Assembly: GCF_000242635.2 (NCBI RefSeq)
Contig: NC_017770.1
Location: 1,364,001 to 1,428,000 of the forward strand
Reading direction: 5' to 3'
Origin: Solitalea canadensis DSM 3403
GTDB taxonomy: Bacteria > Bacteroidota > Bacteroidia > Sphingobacteriales > Sphingobacteriaceae
DNA: 64,000 nt
The notes beneath the pieces are model-generated. The model was not told where the DNA came from. It searched no databases and was given only the letters and a program-made list of their open reading frames with translations. How positions within the stretch are numbered: position 1 is the first letter of the stretch; every line of letters begins with the position of its first letter. Positions 37,269-46,126 of this stretch are shown one piece after another. The translations under genes were made by a program, and so were the position numbers.

Positions 37269-37889
37269 ATGAAAATCGATTTAACAAAAGAACACAAGCA
37301 GTATTACGCTGCTAAAAACACTCCTGAAATTATTGAGATAGCACCTGCACAATTTCTTTCAATAGAGGGAAAGGGTGATCCTTCTGCCCAAGAATATGCT
37401 GACCTATTACAGGCTTTGTACGCAACAGCTTATGCTGTTAAATTTATTTATAAAGGATTGGAAAAAGATTTTGTAGTAGCAAAACTTGAAGGTTTATGGT
37501 GGTTCGATGAAAATAAATACAGTGGTTTTGGCATTTCAGATGCTCCTCAGAAGATTCCAAGAAATGAATGGAGTTATCGTATGTTGATCCGAGTGCCCGA
37601 CTTTGTTACAGATGTATCTCTAAAGAAAGCAGTAGAAACGGTTACAAGTAAAAAGGGAATAGCATTAGCCTCATCTGTTGAATTATTTAAAATGAACGAA
37701 GGTAAATCAGTTCAAATGCTACATATTGGTCCGTTTAGCAAGGAACCTGAAACGCTGCAAATAATGAATCAGTTTATGCAAGAAAAGAAGCTACAACGAA
37801 ATGGATTACATCATGAAATTTATCTTTCCGATTTCAGAAAAACGCCTGAAGAGAAACTGAAGACGATATTGAGGGAGCCGGTGAGGTAG
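37269..37889 (+). CDS. GyrI-like small-molecule-binding domain protein
   Basis: Soluble 206-residue protein of the COG4832 type, related to the ligand-binding half of SoHo/GyrI regulators (AQFLSIEGKGDPS, YRMLIRVPDFV, VQMLHIGPFSKEPETL, GLHHEIYLSDFRKTPEEKLKT). It has no DNA-binding domain. An upstream in-frame TTG at 37191 would read through a terminator, so I chose ATG-37269. Function is unknown; homologues are sometimes linked to hydrolysis of small reactive molecules. Confidence 0.85.
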   Translation: MKIDLTKEHKQYYAAKNTPEIIEIAPAQFLSIEGKGDPSAQEYADLLQALYATAYAVKFIYKGLEKDFVVAKLEGLWWFDENKYSGFGISDAPQKIPRNEWSYRMLIRVPDFVTDVSLKKAVETVTSKKGIALASSVELFKMNEGKSVQMLHIGPFSKEPETLQIMNQFMQEKKLQRNGLHHEIYLSDFRKTPEEKLKTILREPVR

Positions 37890-37890
37890 T

Positions 37891-38235
37891 TTTTTTAGTC
37901 CGGAGTCGTGAGTCAGGAGTCGTGAGTCAGGAGTTCGGAGCGTTTATGGATAGATTATAGTTCATGGATAGTTCATGGTTCATGGTTCATGGATCATAGT
38001 GCTTTTTTAGTCCATGGTCCATAGTCCATAGACCATGGTCAATTATATAACGGTAATAAATAATTATTGATAAGAGCTATTGTCTATAGTACTAGACCTA
38101 ATAACTTAACTTCAATCATAAAATGTTAGAGATTGTACTTTAGGCATAGTGGTTTGTATTATCATCATGCTAATTACTATGGTCCATGGACTATGGTCTA
38201 TGGACCCAAATAACACATCACGCAAATCGCCATGA
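37891..38235. repeat. Word-repeat block C (GAGTC, TTCATGG and CCATAGTCC words)
   Basis: It opens with TTTTTTAGTC and four GAGTCG/GAGTCA words (37891-37940), then TTCATGG words (37960-37996), a CCATGGTCCATAG array (38010-38040), about 137 bases of ordinary AT-rich DNA, then an inverted CCAT array (38178-38206) and ATGAACTATGATC words to 38235. The two CCAT arrays are reverse complements and could fold into a long imperfect hairpin. It lies between convergent genes. The first 32 bases match 40804-40835 in inverted orientation at 27 of 32 positions. Confidence 0.8.
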
Positions 38236-38262
38236 ACTATGATCAATGAACTATACGCTCAA

Positions 38263-39408
38263 CTAAAATGCCTCATTAAACGCGAAATAAGTTCCCGATT
38301 CACGGGCCATTCCGTTGGGTTTGTTGCCCCAGGCGAAATCTACGCGCAGGCACATACGGGCTTTCGGATTAAACATATACCTGGCACCAAAGCCGTAAGT
38401 GGGTTTTACATCTTTCCATTCGAACTGTTGATTCATGAACACATTTCCCATTCCGGCAAATCCGGCTAGGGTTATGCGGGATAAAGAAAACAATCCGGTG
38501 TCCTTTCGATCTAGAAATGGGGTATAGCGATATTCAGATTGTAAAACCGAGTAATTTTGTCCAAGGTATCGTCCGTTATAATAACCACGCATTAAATTTG
38601 CACTTCCTAATTGTGCGAGACTATAAAAAGGGATCGTATTTCCTTGTACGGAGCTGAAATACCCTTGAAATCCAATAAACTGATTTTTGGTAACAGGTCT
38701 AAAGATTCGTCCGTCGAATGTAAACTGGTTTGTACTGTATTTGCCTGAACCAATAGTATGTACATTGATAATTCTTAGAAAATAGCCCTTATGTGTTTGA
38801 TTTTCATAATCACGAGTGTCATACGTTACAACGCCTCCAAGGAAAATATCATTTCCTCCATGTTTTCCTTCTAACGTCGAATTTTCTAATGGCTTTGTGG
38901 AACTTAGGTCTGTAAATCGGGCCGACTGATACATGGAGCCAATTCCTGTAAAGAGGTTCTTCGTCACTTTTCGTTCTACAAAAGCAAGTAAATTTTTGCG
39001 GTTGGAGTTAATCTTGGGAAACTCACCATCAGGTAATGCGCCGGCGCCGTAAAAGTATACAGGGTAATCAATAAAACTGAAATTGGCATAAATGTGCCAC
39101 TTGTTACCTTCTGTATAAAGGTTATTCAGCAAATTGATCATTGTTTGTTTATTTACCGTATATGAATTGTAAGAATAAACATAAGAAGGTCGCGTAATCG
39201 TTTTATCGCCTAAATGATAGGATAAAATTGCTCCTGCACCAAACTCAAATTTGGTTACCGGTGATACTCCTATTACAGGAAAAGCGATGAATTGAAAGTT
39301 CTTTTTGGTAGTTGGAGTTTTGAGCGAGGATGAGTCAGTTTGAGCGAGAGATAAAGTTGTGAGAGAGGTAAATAGAGCTAAAAAAACGTAAAAGAGTCTG
39401 GCTTTCAT
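38263..39408 (-). CDS. BamA/TamA family (Omp85-like) outer-membrane barrel protein
   Basis: A signal peptide ending at SLAQ precedes a beta-rich 381-residue protein. The barrel motifs FPVIGVSPVTKFEFGAGA, GGVVTYDTRDYENQTHKG and NLMRGYYNGRYLGQN (the RGY-type Omp85 motif) support the surface-antigen D15 domain. There is no POTRA domain, so it is a bare barrel and not an essential BamA. It lies convergent with the GyrI-like gene across word-repeat block C and divergent from GH25 copy 2. Confidence 0.8.
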   Translation of the reverse strand: MKARLFYVFLALFTSLTTLSLAQTDSSSLKTPTTKKNFQFIAFPVIGVSPVTKFEFGAGAILSYHLGDKTITRPSYVYSYNSYTVNKQTMINLLNNLYTEGNKWHIYANFSFIDYPVYFYGAGALPDGEFPKINSNRKNLLAFVERKVTKNLFTGIGSMYQSARFTDLSSTKPLENSTLEGKHGGNDIFLGGVVTYDTRDYENQTHKGYFLRIINVHTIGSGKYSTNQFTFDGRIFRPVTKNQFIGFQGYFSSVQGNTIPFYSLAQLGSANLMRGYYNGRYLGQNYSVLQSEYRYTPFLDRKDTGLFSLSRITLAGFAGMGNVFMNQQFEWKDVKPTYGFGARYMFNPKARMCLRVDFAWGNKPNGMARESGTYFAFNEAF

Positions 39409-39525
39409 GTATTGCGAAAATTTGCCAAATCTAAGGTATAAGGAGATGTTTATAGTTGTTTAAACATTTTATGACATTGATATTACAAATGAAATTTTAG
39501 CTATGTTATAAGTACTAACAAATTT

Positions 39526-39533
39526 TATCTTTG
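39526..39533 (+). promoter_or_regulatory. Candidate -7 box for GH25 copy 2
   Basis: TATCTTTG matches TAnnTTTG exactly and ends 16 bases before the ATG at 39550. No TTTG -33 element is evident at the expected distance, and the leader would be very short. Confidence 0.3.
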
Positions 39534-39549
39534 CTGCCGAAATAAGCGT

Positions 39550-40401
39550 ATGGCCACACGTAAAAGCAGCTCAACTCGTACATCTTCAAAAAAAAGAACC
39601 CAAGGAATCCCTATTCGTTATTTCTGGTGGAAAGTCAGTGGATTTTTATTCCTAATGTGCTTTATTGTATTCTATGCTCCAATTGTTAAAACTTTCCTTA
39701 CTATTAAAGAAGCTGTATCGGGGGAGTTTACAGATTTCCGCTACACTCATGTAGATTCCTACGGAATTAAAATTCCCAAGCGTTTTAAAGTCCACGGCAT
39801 TGATGTTTCTAAGTACCAGGATCGCATCGATTGGAAAAAAGTAAAAGCCATGCAGGATGAGGGTGTAAAAATCGATTTTGTATTTATAAAAGCTACTGAA
39901 GGTCAGTTTAACATCGATCCGCAATTTCAACGCAACTGGCGACAAAGTAAAAAGGAGGGTATGATCCGAGGTGCATATCATTATTTTAAGCCTCGTAAGT
40001 CAGGTAAGTGGCAAGCTGCTTTATTTTTGCAGACTGTAACCTATGAATCAGGAGACTTACCTCCTGTTATTGATATTGAAGAAACCGGACGATTGGAACC
40101 CGAAGAATTGCGTGAAAATCTTCGTGAATGGTTGGAAGTAGTTGAGAAAAAAGTAGGAGAGAAGCCCATCATTTATACCGGCTATAAATTCTACGAAGAT
40201 TACCTGAAAGGCTATTTTGATGAATATCCTTATTGGATCGCTCATTACTATCAATCGAAACTCAAAATCACTGACGATACTAAATGGAGTTTCTGGCAAC
40301 ATTCAGATATCGGCAAAGTCGACGGAATCCGACAACCGGTAGACTTTAACGTCTATAACGGAAATCTTGAGGATTTGAAAGATTTGTGCCTGGAGTTTTA
40401 G
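39550..40401 (+). CDS. GH25 family lysozyme-like protein, membrane-anchored (copy 2)
   Basis: Paralogue of the GH25 protein at 36330 with the same layout: a basic Ser/Thr/Arg/Lys-rich N-terminus, a membrane anchor (about 30-45, FLFLMCFIVFYAPIV) and a GH25 domain from VHGIDVSKYQ to residue 283. The acidic residues in GIDVS and VIDIEETG and the WQHSDIGKVDGI ending are intact. Orientation suggests a periplasmic domain. It is enclosed, with the BamA-like gene, by inverted word-repeat blocks. Confidence 0.9.
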   Translation: MATRKSSSTRTSSKKRTQGIPIRYFWWKVSGFLFLMCFIVFYAPIVKTFLTIKEAVSGEFTDFRYTHVDSYGIKIPKRFKVHGIDVSKYQDRIDWKKVKAMQDEGVKIDFVFIKATEGQFNIDPQFQRNWRQSKKEGMIRGAYHYFKPRKSGKWQAALFLQTVTYESGDLPPVIDIEETGRLEPEELRENLREWLEVVEKKVGEKPIIYTGYKFYEDYLKGYFDEYPYWIAHYYQSKLKITDDTKWSFWQHSDIGKVDGIRQPVDFNVYNGNLEDLKDLCLEF

Positions 40402-40403
40402 TT

Positions 40404-40835
40404 TGTTGGTTCATGGTTCATAGGGCTTGTATATTGTGATATTTGGTCCATGGTCCATAGTCCATAGACCATGGTGACTTGCTTGCTGTATTAAAAGGAC
40501 CATCTACAATTGTCCTTATACTATTGATCGTGAACTATTGTCTCCTGTTCTTGTCTCTTTTAATCCTACATTTTTAAAGGGAAATAACCAAGTTTTACTA
40601 TGGACTATGGACCATGGTCTATGGACAAAATTATCGCGCTATACAAGCACCATGAACCATGAACTAAAAATCACGACACAATTTCCGATATATAAAAATC
40701 TATGGACTATGGACCATGGTCTATGGACAAAACTATCGCGCTATGCAAGCACCATGAACCATGATCTATGAACCATGAACTAATCATAAACCCAAAAGAT
40801 TCGCGACTTCCGACTCCCGACTCAAGACTAAAAAA
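40404..40835. repeat. Word-repeat block D with a 102-bp tandem duplication
   Basis: After GH25 copy 2 come TTCATGG words and a CCATGGTCCATAG array (40445-40474), then a near-identical segment twice: 40598-40666 and 40700-40768, period 102 bases, each an inverted CCAT array, a TATCGCGCTAT core and CCATGAACC words. Further ATGAACC words follow, and the block ends in GACTC words with TAAAAAA (40803-40835), the inverted counterpart of the start of block C. The remaining bases to the aldo/keto reductase at 40934 hold nothing recognised. Confidence 0.8.
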
Positions 40836-40933
40836 CTTGTCCTTTTCTTCAGATATGTGTATTATCGCTTTTCAGAACCGAATGATGATAACAGATATCT
40901 GATATTTAAAAAGCAACACAAATCGATTATTGA

Positions 40934-41818
40934 ATGAAACAAGTTTATCTAAGTGATTCCGGGCCTAAAGTTTCAGCGGCTATCTATGGTTTTTGGCGTT
41001 GGGGAACGGAAGGGGATGTTAGTGCGCAAGCTCTTGAAGAAATTGTTGACCATTGTATAGGTCTGGGTATTAATACATTTGATCATGCTGATGGTTATGG
41101 CGACCATAGTTGTGAGGAATTATTCGGCAAAGTGATGAAGTCGAAATCCGTTAAACGCAATGAAATCGTCCTGTTTACTAAATGTGGCATTATAAAGAAA
41201 GGGAGTTACGGAGCACGTATCGATCATATTAATTCTTCTGCAGAACATGTTCGAAGAAGCGTTGAAGCCTCATTAAAGAATCTTCAGACAGATTATATTG
41301 ATATCTTTTTATTAGATCATCTTGATGAAATTTCTCCACTTGAAGAAACAGTAAATACTGTTCAACAACTTATAGAAGCAGGAAAGATCAAGCATTTTGG
41401 CGTAGCAAATCTTACTGCAGCTCAACATCAGCTGGTATCTTCCTATCTGCGTATTCCTGTTGTTACCAGTCATATAGAGTTAAACCTTTTAAATACTTCT
41501 GCAATAACTGACGGTAGATTTGATTTTATACGACAACAATACAGTAAGCCATTAGCTTGGTCGCCTTTAGCAGGAGGCAAAATTTTAAATGGTACTGATG
41601 CAAAAGTGCTTAAAGTGCGTGCAAAACTTGAAGAGATAGCTCAAAAATATAATGCTAACGTTGAAGAAACAGCAGTTGCATGGTTAGTGCGCATGGGTGC
41701 ATTGCCAATTATTGGGGCGTTAAACAAACAACGTATCACTAATGCAGCCAGAGCATTTGAAATAGAAATGGAACACGAAGATTGGTACGATCTTTATCAA
41801 ACAACATTATCATTATAA
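40934..41818 (+). CDS. Aldo/keto reductase (YdhF-like)
   Basis: NADPH-dependent cytoplasmic oxidoreductase of 294 residues with a TIM barrel. The catalytic set is visible: Asp50 and Tyr55 in FDHADGYG, Lys83 in FTKCG and His129 in FLLDHLDE. The region SPLAGGKIL and the C-terminal LPIIGALNKQRI are where the cofactor phosphate binds in the family. Substrate unknown. The lipid kinase gene starts 32 bases downstream, so the two may be co-transcribed. Confidence 0.9.
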   Translation: MKQVYLSDSGPKVSAAIYGFWRWGTEGDVSAQALEEIVDHCIGLGINTFDHADGYGDHSCEELFGKVMKSKSVKRNEIVLFTKCGIIKKGSYGARIDHINSSAEHVRRSVEASLKNLQTDYIDIFLLDHLDEISPLEETVNTVQQLIEAGKIKHFGVANLTAAQHQLVSSYLRIPVVTSHIELNLLNTSAITDGRFDFIRQQYSKPLAWSPLAGGKILNGTDAKVLKVRAKLEEIAQKYNANVEETAVAWLVRMGALPIIGALNKQRITNAARAFEIEMEHEDWYDLYQTTLSL

Positions 41819-41850
41819 GTTGGAATTGATTTTGAAGTCCTTTGTGCAAC

Positions 41851-42747
41851 ATGAAAAAGGTATTATTTGTTATAAATCCTTTAGCAGGAGGAACTGATAA
41901 ATCTGTCTTAACCGATCTGATTAACTCAGCCAATGACGAAGGGCGATTTTTATCGTCGATTTATTTAACAACCGGGAAAGAAGATAAGCAGTTGATCCTG
42001 ACACTTATTGTGTCTTTTCAGCCTGATATTATTGCTATTGCTGGCGGTGATGGTACTTTAGTGATGGTTGCTGAAATAATGATGAAAAGTTCTGTAAAGC
42101 TGGCCATTATACCAATGGGCTCAGCAAACGGGATGGCTAAAGAACTGGGAATTTCGACTGATATTGAAATAGCATTTAACTTAATTACAGCAGGTCGTGA
42201 GTTAACCATCGACCTGCTTTCTATTAATAACATAATTTGTCTGCATTTGGCTGATGTAGGGTTGAATGCACGCGTAGTAAGAAGATTTGAACGGGACCCT
42301 AATCGCGGCTTATGGACTTACGGCAAATATGTTCTTCGTGAGTTATCCTTGTTGAGGCGAAATCGATTTTATATTGAAGCTGATGGTGTAAAGTTTAGGA
42401 GAAGCGCTGTCTCAATGATTTTTGCAAATGCATCCCGTTATGGAACAGGGGCAGTAATCAATCCGGTTGGAAGCTTAACAGATGGTAAATTTGAGTTGTG
42501 TATTATTAAACAATTATCCTTTTTACATTTTCTGAACCTGGTATGGAAATCTTTTTTTGGAAGGATTAGTGATTCCGATCAGGTTGAAATCATTAGTGCA
42601 GGTAAAGCCTCACTCAAAGCCAGGAGAAAAATCTTGCTTCAGTCCGATGGAGAAGTAATTGGAAAGGTTAAAAACATTGTTATAGAAGTTATTCCATCGG
42701 CGGTTTCCATTTTAGTACCACCGACTTACCTTAATTCTTCTTCGTAA
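41851..42747 (+). CDS. Diacylglycerol/sphingosine kinase-like lipid kinase (YegS/DagK family)
   Basis: ATP-dependent lipid kinase of 298 residues. The nucleotide-binding signature IAGGDGTL and the following IPMGSANGMAKELG motif are intact, and INPLAGGTDK opens the domain. ATG-41851 was chosen over an in-frame TTG nine bases earlier. The natural substrate in Bacteroidota, which make sphingolipids, could be a diacylglycerol or a sphingoid base; this is inferred. The 3' end overlaps the convergent phosphoesterase gene by 22 bases. Confidence 0.85.
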   Translation: MKKVLFVINPLAGGTDKSVLTDLINSANDEGRFLSSIYLTTGKEDKQLILTLIVSFQPDIIAIAGGDGTLVMVAEIMMKSSVKLAIIPMGSANGMAKELGISTDIEIAFNLITAGRELTIDLLSINNIICLHLADVGLNARVVRRFERDPNRGLWTYGKYVLRELSLLRRNRFYIEADGVKFRRSAVSMIFANASRYGTGAVINPVGSLTDGKFELCIIKQLSFLHFLNLVWKSFFGRISDSDQVEIISAGKASLKARRKILLQSDGEVIGKVKNIVIEVIPSAVSILVPPTYLNSSS

Positions 42748-43766
42748 AATAACTGACCTTTTTCATATTTGGAATTGATTGCCCAGCATTGACATTCAAC
42801 TTTTTGATTTTCTAATTTTAACTTAAAAAAACCTCTCTTTGCTGCTCCGAAACGCAAATATTTCCCTGATTGCACCACATATTTAACCTTACTCCCAGAA
42901 CCACTCACAATAAAATGATTACTGTTTTTTTCGATATACTGTAAGTTGTGCTCATGTCCGCAAGCATAAATTAATCCCGGATAACGTTTAAAAATAAGCT
43001 TAAGTTTAGCTCTCAATCGTCGATAACGAGGATGAGTAATATCTTCTCTTGCTCCATACAACTTACGATACAAAGGAAGTAACGAGCCAATTAATGGTAA
43101 AGGGAGCCAAGCATTTTTTTTATAGATAGTCAGCGGAAATAGGTGATGACGCAATTTATAACGCCCTCCATGTACCGAGTAACTATAAACCGGGGTATGA
43201 CCAACAACCAGTAGTTGCTTATGTTTATTCTGATATAGCACATTATTGAGTTGTGCAAAGAACTGTTGTTCATTATCTACACAACAACCATATTGTTTGC
43301 CTGCCGGTCTAAATCCATCCTGCAGCCACCATTGAGTATTGATCACAATTACAGCTAGCTGATCATTAACATCAATAACTGTTGGTCCGGGACAACCAGA
43401 AAGCGGCTGATAAATATGCTTATCCTCAAACAGTTTTTGAATATATTTTTCTTGTCGAAGTACATACTCGTAACCGTTTGGCTTTCCTTTATTCCAATCG
43501 TGATTGCCGGAAATGAATAGTTTTTTTCCTTTAAAGTCTTTTAGTAAGGTATGATAATAGTTTAATACTTTTTCGGCATGTTTTCGCATGGAGTCGTGCT
43601 CGGGAGGCAATCCCTTTGGGTAAATTAAATCACCCAAAAAAATGACCAGGCTGTTTTCATTTGAGGGCAACTGCTCCTTAAATAAACGTAGCACCGGGTC
43701 AGTGCCATCAGTTCTGATTTCACCTGTATCACCAATTAAAACTACTTCAAAAGCATTACTTACCAT
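42726..43766 (-). CDS. Calcineurin-like metallophosphoesterase
   Basis: Dinuclear metal phosphoesterase of 346 residues. The metal-binding blocks appear in order: LIGDTGE, FLGDLIYPKG, ISGNHDWN, VGHTPVYS and CGHEHN. There is no signal peptide. The start codon overlaps the stop of the DUF2490 gene by one base (TAATG), so the pair is translationally coupled. Substrate unknown. Confidence 0.88.
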   Translation of the reverse strand: MVSNAFEVVLIGDTGEIRTDGTDPVLRLFKEQLPSNENSLVIFLGDLIYPKGLPPEHDSMRKHAEKVLNYYHTLLKDFKGKKLFISGNHDWNKGKPNGYEYVLRQEKYIQKLFEDKHIYQPLSGCPGPTVIDVNDQLAVIVINTQWWLQDGFRPAGKQYGCCVDNEQQFFAQLNNVLYQNKHKQLLVVGHTPVYSYSVHGGRYKLRHHLFPLTIYKKNAWLPLPLIGSLLPLYRKLYGAREDITHPRYRRLRAKLKLIFKRYPGLIYACGHEHNLQYIEKNSNHFIVSGSGSKVKYVVQSGKYLRFGAAKRGFFKLKLENQKVECQCWAINSKYEKGQLFYEEELR

Positions 43767-44551
43767 TAGTTGCCACTTTCATGTTGAAGATGAGGTGTTG
43801 TATTTTTATTGGAAACATCAAGTGTATAATAGAAAAATAGACGCATTGTATTATTACTATCGTACACATTACCACTGGATTTCTGTTGATAGACATTCAT
43901 GTAACCAAAATCAAAATTCAGAGATTTAGTAACGCGTTGCTTTATTCCAATAAAGAAACGATTCTGATCCATGGAATTATATACAACCTGCTTGCCAAAA
44001 TTGAGCAAAATTTCATCGGCGACCATTAGCGCCGGAAGTTTTTCAGCATTCTCACCTTTAAAAACAGGAATTGTTGCACTTAACAGGTACCGAACCCGAT
44101 TGGTAAATTTGGTGCCCGTTTTAACATCATTCGTTAATTGCTCTTGCCAGCGTTGTTCAACCCTTAAACGTTGCATTAATCCAATGGAAGATAGTTTTTG
44201 AGTTAACAGGAACTCTGTATAAAAACGATTTTCATCCTGCCAATTGCTCATTCCTTCCGGAGGAGTTAGCCAAAGATGGGCATAACCGGCAGCCACTCTG
44301 AAATTCGGTTTTATATAATAACCAATACCTGCGCGGGCAAACCAGAAATTAGTTTCAGCCATAAAATCCTGTCGTCGGTTATGTAAGTCGGCCAGAAATA
44401 CCCAATGGTCGCTAACTTTTATTACATTGTTAATGGAAAACCAACTCATGGAATTATGATTAACCACTTTTTGAGTTTGAGCAGAGGCGGTTAATGCTGT
44501 GATAGTTAGTAAGATAGAATAGGGTAGTTTTTTTATAAAGTTACAAAGCAT
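43766..44551 (-). CDS. DUF2490 outer-membrane-like protein
   Basis: Secreted beta-rich protein of 261 residues with a signal peptide ending ALTASAQ. DUF2490 features are visible: WFSINNVIKVSDHW, ENRFYTEFLLTQ and RLRVEQRW. A barrel in the outer membrane is likely. It is first in a two-gene operon with the phosphoesterase. Confidence 0.82.
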   Translation of the reverse strand: MLCNFIKKLPYSILLTITALTASAQTQKVVNHNSMSWFSINNVIKVSDHWVFLADLHNRRQDFMAETNFWFARAGIGYYIKPNFRVAAGYAHLWLTPPEGMSNWQDENRFYTEFLLTQKLSSIGLMQRLRVEQRWQEQLTNDVKTGTKFTNRVRYLLSATIPVFKGENAEKLPALMVADEILLNFGKQVVYNSMDQNRFFIGIKQRVTKSLNFDFGYMNVYQQKSSGNVYDSNNTMRLFFYYTLDVSNKNTTPHLQHESGN

Positions 44552-44867
44552 AAGTAAGAGCTGTTAGAGTTTACTTAAAAATACTAAAGCAAATTAAGAT
44601 ATGATTGAGGGTAGAAATAAAGACCAGAATCACGCGTTTTTTAGAGATTTTTTAGTATGAAAACTTCGTTAAACCAATGATTTTTAGAAAGAACCAATAG
44701 CTTCAAAATCGCGTTATGCAGATATTAATTTTTTGTAAAAAAGAAAATACAAAATAACATTTTAAGCTTTGTAATCACTTCAAAATGATAGTGTTTTCTT
44801 CATTTTTATTAGATAATGCTGAATTAAATTGAACATTTTTGTGACCTGTAATAACCTTAATCGTATT
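44552..44867. other. AT-rich divergent intergenic region
   Basis: The 316 bases between the DUF2490 start and the alanine dehydrogenase start must hold two divergent promoters. I see no ORF, strong hairpin or repeat and no clear TAnnTTTG box. Confidence 0.4.
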
Positions 44868-45980
44868 ATGATCGTCGGATTACCAAAAGAAATTAAAAAC
44901 AACGAAAACCGTGTAGCTCTTACACCCGGGGGGGTAACCGAGCTGGTAAAAAACGGACACACTGTGTACGTTCAAACTTCAGCAGGTAGCGGAAGCGGTT
45001 TTAGTGACGAAGAATACACTGCAGCAGGTGCTACTGTTCTTCCTACAATCGAAGAAGTTTACGCAATCGCAGAAATGATCGTGAAGGTAAAAGAGCCGAT
45101 CGAATCTGAATATAAATTAATTAAAGAAAATCAGTTAGTATTTACATACTTCCACTTTGCTTCACATGAGCCTTTAACAAAAGCAATGATTGAAAGCAAA
45201 GCAGTTTGTTTAGCATACGAAACTGTTGAGAAAAAAGATCGTTCATTGCCATTATTGGTTCCAATGAGCGAAGTTGCCGGCCGTATGGCTGTGCAAAAAG
45301 GTGCTAACTACCTTGAAAAACCATTAGGTGGTCGCGGTGTGTTATTAGGTGGTGTTGCCGGTGTTGCTCCTGCTAAGGTGTTAATCTTAGGTGGTGGTAT
45401 TGTTGGTACAGAAGCTGCTAAAATGGCTGCCGGTTTAGGTGCCGATGTAACCATTATGGATATCAGCTTACCTCGTTTACGTTATTTGTCAGATATTTTA
45501 CCTGCAAACGTAAAAACGGTAATGTCTAACTCTTATAACATTTCACAGGCCATCAAATCATCAAACCTGATCATCGGTTCGGTATTGATTCCTGGTGCAA
45601 AAGCTCCTCACTTGATCACCCGCAACATGTTAAAAGAAATGCAGCCTGGTACTGTATTAGTTGACGTTGCTGTTGACCAAGGTGGATGTATTGAAACTTG
45701 TAAACCTACAACACACGAAAACCCAACCTTCGTAATTGACGGTGTAGTTCATTACTGCGTGGCTAACATGCCAGGTGCAGTTCCTTACACTTCAACGCTG
45801 GCATTAACAAACGCTACTTTACCTTACGTTATCAAATTAGCAAACAAAGGTTGGGTAGATGCTTGTCAGAATGACGAAGAATTACGCAAAGGTTTAAATG
45901 TGATCAATGGTCATATTGTTTACAAACCAGTTGCGGAAGCTTTCGGTATGGGTTATACACCTGTAGAAAACTACTTGTAA
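44868..45980 (+). CDS. ald: Alanine dehydrogenase
   Basis: NAD-dependent interconversion of alanine with pyruvate and ammonia. The 370 residues begin MIVGLPKEIKNNENRVALTPGG, the family N-terminus. Lys in MIVKVKEP and His in TYFHFASHEPL are the known substrate residues. The Rossmann motif is VLILGGGIVGTEAA, and DVAVDQGGCIE is conserved. An upstream TTG at 44829 would add 13 residues not typical of the family, so I start at ATG-44868. Single gene with a GC-rich terminator. Confidence 0.94.
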   Translation: MIVGLPKEIKNNENRVALTPGGVTELVKNGHTVYVQTSAGSGSGFSDEEYTAAGATVLPTIEEVYAIAEMIVKVKEPIESEYKLIKENQLVFTYFHFASHEPLTKAMIESKAVCLAYETVEKKDRSLPLLVPMSEVAGRMAVQKGANYLEKPLGGRGVLLGGVAGVAPAKVLILGGGIVGTEAAKMAAGLGADVTIMDISLPRLRYLSDILPANVKTVMSNSYNISQAIKSSNLIIGSVLIPGAKAPHLITRNMLKEMQPGTVLVDVAVDQGGCIETCKPTTHENPTFVIDGVVHYCVANMPGAVPYTSTLALTNATLPYVIKLANKGWVDACQNDEELRKGLNVINGHIVYKPVAEAFGMGYTPVENYL

Positions 45981-46023
45981 TAGTGAACAATCAATAAATT
46001 TTTCTTCATAGATAGTGGATTAG

Positions 46024-46052
46024 GCGGCTCCGGGGACGGGGTCGCTTTTTTT
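46024..46052 (+). terminator. Intrinsic terminator after ald
   Basis: GCGGCTCC (46024-46031) pairs with GGGGTCGC (46038-46045) with two wobbles, followed by seven T residues. It is the most GC-rich hairpin nearby. Confidence 0.8.
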
Positions 46053-46126
46053 ATGTTATTGTTACACAGGATTTTTAATATCAATCCTAATTAAAGTTAC
46101 ATTCGCCAATCGAATTTAATTTAACT

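Noticed and set aside
40538-40771. 77-codon ORF with repeated WTMDHGLWTK peptides
   Set aside because: It is the translation of word repeats in block D and not a protein.
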